This document shows, piece by piece, positions 61,253 through 64,000 of a DNA stretch of 64,000 nt. The notes under the pieces are model-generated. The model was not told where the DNA came from and ran no database searches. It saw only the letters and a list, made by a program, of their open reading frames with translations. The position numbers and the translations under genes were made by a program. The stretch covers positions 744,001 to 808,000 of the forward strand of contig NC_020168.2 of assembly GCF_000224145.3 (NCBI RefSeq). Direction: 5' to 3'. The stretch is from Ciona intestinalis. Taxonomy: Eukaryota; Chordata; Ascidiacea; Phlebobranchia; Cionidae. Position 1 is the first letter of the stretch, and the number at the start of each line of letters is the position of its first letter.

Positions 61253-61439
61253 ATTGTACTTTTGTGTTACGATTTTAGTTTCTTATGGTTTGCTTATACC
61301 AATAGTACATTCACTATAGTGCAACAGTTATGACTTGCAAAGTTTGTGTATGAATGTGTTTAAATTCTGTACCTGTCAATTCGACAGAACTCCATACGTT
61401 GAACCCTGTACTAGGGATAGTGTAACTGATTGAATCAAA

Positions 61440-62506
61440 ATGTGTGAATTTGTCATTATGCCCCCTATCCCCGCAAGGCCAACCGAGTTGCATGAACTTG
61501 GACGTGCATTTGCTCAACATTACTATACCAAAATATGTGTTGGTAGGCAAGAGCTTGACCAGTTATATGTAAGTTAATGTTTATTCTTGTTTATTCCATA
61601 CAACAGGGTTTCTTAAAACTATTAACTTTAAAACCGGCTCAAGTGTGCTACAAAACTTTCACTCACTAATGATAAAATGGTTTTGCTGTGTAGGCTTAAG
61701 CTATTGTATAAAACTAAAAAATCTAAGTTTTAAATATTTTGCTGTGATTAAAAGTTTCCCCTTATTTAAAATTGCTGCATTTTACCACATGTTAACAATA
61801 ACCCATCATGCATCTTTAAGTAGAGCCATGTTCGTCAAAGTTGCCATAATATATCACATGTGAATTCGTGCCTAACATATCGTGCGCTTTTAACAGGCAC
61901 CGGATTCTGTAATGACTTTTGAAGGTTTGGAATGTTCTGGAAGAGAAGCAGTGATGGCTAAACTTAAGGTGATTCATGTGTTCTATACCTTTATTGAACA
62001 ATCAAGTGTTCTGAATTTACATGCTAAATTTTCAATTTAATACTTAGGCACTTACATTCAAGTCAATCCATTACTCCATTACATCAATTGATTGTCAACC
62101 CACTGGATTACCAAACACAGTCTTTCTTATGGTGCTGGGTCAATTGAAGGTAACTGTGTTTTATTATTCTGTTGAGATTAACTAATGACTAGTTTCATTT
62201 GCTGTCAAAATTTTATGCATCTGTTGACATTTATTTTGGTCAAACATTTAAACAGAAAAAGTGGTAGACTAGTAGCTCAGTTTACACTGCCATGACGTAC
62301 TTTAGGTCTTAAGGCATACTAGTTCAAATCTATGATATAATTATAACCTATATATTCCGTATGAAGTGAGTAATTTATCCAATTATTCTTCACAGACTGA
62401 TGAGGACCCACCGCATAGTTTCTGTCAAACTTTCATTCTACGTGGTTTTGAAGCGTCATTTTTCATTGTCAATGATGTATTTAGGATGGTTTTGCATAAC
62501 GCATAG
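61440..62506 (+). CDS. NUTF2: Nuclear transport factor 2, 137 residues, 4 exons
   Basis: Returns RanGDP to the nucleus through nuclear-pore FG repeats. Exons 61440-61568, 61897-61968, 62048-62149, 62396-62506, all in phase 0. Family blocks: AFAQHYYTKI, SVMTFEGLECSGREAV, TFKSIHYSITSIDCQPT, FLMVLGQLKTDEDPPHSFCQ and FIVNDVFRMVLHN. Human NTF2 is 127 residues; the extra length is N-terminal. The frame has a stop just before 61440; the ATG at 61458 gives 131 residues and is an equally good start. Confidence 0.93.
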
Positions 62507-63164
62507 ATTGATGTTTCTGGCAAAACCCATTTCAATCTGTTGTTATGGATTACTTTTCTGGACGATGACTATTGTTGAATGATTCTGCGAAACATACAGT
62601 CTGTCTGCCACGTATGAGCGAGCAAAGTGAATGAAAATGTAATGTATGTGTGCCTGTGTGTATGTTTTTCAATACGAAATACTTAGTCTTGTCATTTTAT
62701 CTAAAATGTGATAGTAATATTGTTTGTGTGAACAAGTACACGTGCTTCGTCAAAATTTGTCTATTGACCAAAGGTTTTTTGTCATAAATTACATTTGCTG
62801 CGAACATTTAGTAACTTAGACGTAAGTCTGCGAGATAAAGCACCAATTGAATTAATTGTAATGCAGTGAATTTAGAATGCTTGGTTTCTGTAAAAATCAG
62901 ACACTGGTTGTTAATGTGTTGCGTGTGGTTTTGTTGTATAGCAAATGTTTTATGTTACTTCAATTTCTGCAGTTCTTTGGGCAGTGCTGCAATGTATACT
63001 GAATTATGTTTTAGCAGCCAACCATTGATACAACCCCATCACAGTTTATACTACTAAAAGTTCAAACATGCGTATGATTTGGGCTCCTTTTCATTCTCAC
63101 TCCACCAAAAACTTTTAAGCTTTCCTAAACTGAAATCAAGCAAACAGAATTTTACATTGAATAT
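62507..63164. other. Convergent intergenic region between NUTF2 and RPL7A
   Basis: Non-coding 3' sequence with GT-rich stretches near 62645. No further feature supported. Confidence 0.5.
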
Positions 63165-63170
63165 TTTATT
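63165..63170 (-). terminator. Poly(A) signal of RPL7A
   Basis: AATAAA on the minus strand, 11 bases after the stop codon; a second match overlaps the stop. A very short 3' UTR is usual for ribosomal protein genes. Confidence 0.6.
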
Positions 63171-63181
63171 CGTATTGTTTA

Positions 63182-63724
63182 TTATGCCAAACTGGCTTTC
63201 TGGGCAGCATCCTTTGCTCTCAGTTTTTCAATCTTAGCGATCCTGGCCAAGGACTTGTTGCCCATAATACCGCCACCCCAGTGTCTTCGAATCTGCAAGC
63301 ACATTTGTGAATAAGCAATGATGTAAATTGAACAATTAAAACTTTTCCTCACCTCATCGAATCTCTCATTGTAGTTGGTTCGAACACTTTCAACCAATTT
63401 GCTGAGAGCTCCTTTGTCCTCGCTGTTATTTGGATTCAATTAACAAATGTAGAGCAAACTTAATACTATGTCTTATCTGTTTTACATTAGACTCAGCGAT
63501 CTTGGTGGGTTGTCCACATTGATTCAGATAGCAAATATATGTAACATCATAGTCTATACCACTGAACACCCATTGAGCAATTTGTATACTTACTTATTGA
63601 CATCAGTGATAGCAACGCAGGTGCATGTTTTTCTATGCACCAAACGACCAAGTCTGGACTTGCCCTTCACGATGCAGTAAGGAACATTCATCTTACGGCA
63701 CAGAGCTGGAAGGTAAACCACAAT
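63182..63724 (-). CDS. RPL7A: 60S ribosomal protein L7a (eL8), 3' portion
   Basis: Component of the large ribosomal subunit. Three exons are in view: 63724-63594, 63422-63353, 63292-63182, in phase, about 103 C-terminal residues of a protein of about 266. Signatures: [72 protein letters not shown]. The remaining exons lie past the right edge. Introns carry box C/D snoRNAs, as in vertebrate RPL7A. Confidence 0.95.
63488..63556 (-). ncRNA. SNORD24: Box C/D snoRNA U24 in an RPL7A intron
   Basis: On the minus strand: terminal stem TAGAC with GTCTA, C box ATGATGT, TTTGCTATCTGA with the D' box, then CACCAAGATCGCTGA with the D box. The two guide stretches TTTGCTAT and CCACCAAGATCG agree with human U24, which sits in the human RPL7A gene and directs 2'-O-methylation of two nearby cytidines in 28S rRNA. 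Confidence 0.9.
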
Positions 63725-63840
63725 CTGGAGAAAACAAATTTATGGATTTGAATGCAAATTATCAATCCTTGCATTGCTGGGCAACAACAATAATTATAAC
63801 ATGGGCTGTTCCCCAAAATACAGAGCAATAAACCAATAGC

Positions 63841-63943
63841 TGTCTAAAGCATCTCAGAATAATAACGGTAATTCATATCATTTGCACCTACTACACTGCA
63901 TAATAATGGCAGAATTATTTTGACATCATTGATGCTTTGACAG
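63841..63943 (-). ncRNA. Candidate box C/D snoRNA in the next RPL7A intron
   Basis: On the minus strand: stem AAAGCATC with GATGCTTT, extended by CTGTC with GACAG; C box ATGATGT directly after the stem; an internal ATGATAT as C' box; D box CTGA just before the closing stem. The guide before the D box would be ATTACCGTTATTATT. I could not match it to a named snoRNA. SNORD36 is the positional candidate. Confidence 0.6.
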
Positions 63944-64000
63944 ATTTTACCAGAACTTTTATTTTTAAAACACTTGAAGACTTTTAAGTAAAACTTATCA

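Overview
The window looks like a tunicate nuclear genome, most likely a Ciona species. It is AT-rich, with compact multi-exon chordate genes, and the recognised proteins (LARGE, TEX2, LC3, NTF2, RPL7A) are clearly chordate-like but diverged from vertebrates. It carries many copies of one tRNA-derived SINE and several small inverted-repeat elements. Several genes have a splice acceptor only a few bases before the start codon, as expected where mRNAs receive a trans-spliced leader (inference). Two 50-base runs of N mark assembly gaps.

Layout. 0.3-4.5 kb, +: 3' part of succinate-semialdehyde dehydrogenase (ALDH5A1). 4.7-6.4 kb: two small inverted-repeat elements, a telomere-like heptamer array and a tRNA-like relic. 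6.6-8.7 kb, +: an intronless LARGE glycosyltransferase. 8.7-13.5 kb: gene-poor, with one orphan small gene (-), a hAT-like element and an 857-bp fold-back element with 284-bp arms. 13.5-18.9 kb, +: a nine-exon TIR-domain protein whose TIR most resembles the TICAM1/TICAM2 adaptors. 19.9-33.4 kb, -: three tandem ficolin-like genes (signal peptide, short collagen stretch, fibrinogen C-terminal domain); the third has lost its collagen stalk. 36.1-37.7 kb, +: MAP1LC3. 40.1-52.8 kb, -: TEX2 in at least 23 exons. 55.6-57.5 kb, +: a six-exon single-pass receptor with a cysteine spacing like BCMA/TACI. 58.8-59.8 kb, -: an unrecognised 159-residue protein. 60.8-62.5 kb, +: CZIB then NUTF2, closely spaced. 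63.2 kb to the edge, -: 3' part of RPL7A, with the U24 box C/D snoRNA in one intron and a second C/D candidate in the next.

The genes are not one pathway, but immunity recurs: soluble ficolin-like recognition proteins, a candidate TICAM-type adaptor and a candidate BAFF-receptor-like molecule. The rest is housekeeping: GABA catabolism, dystroglycan glycosylation, autophagy, lipid transfer at ER contacts, nuclear import and ribosomes. The ficolin cluster shows how a block grew by tandem duplication together with SINE tails, minisatellites and promoter-side repeats, and then took different mobile-element insertions in each copy.
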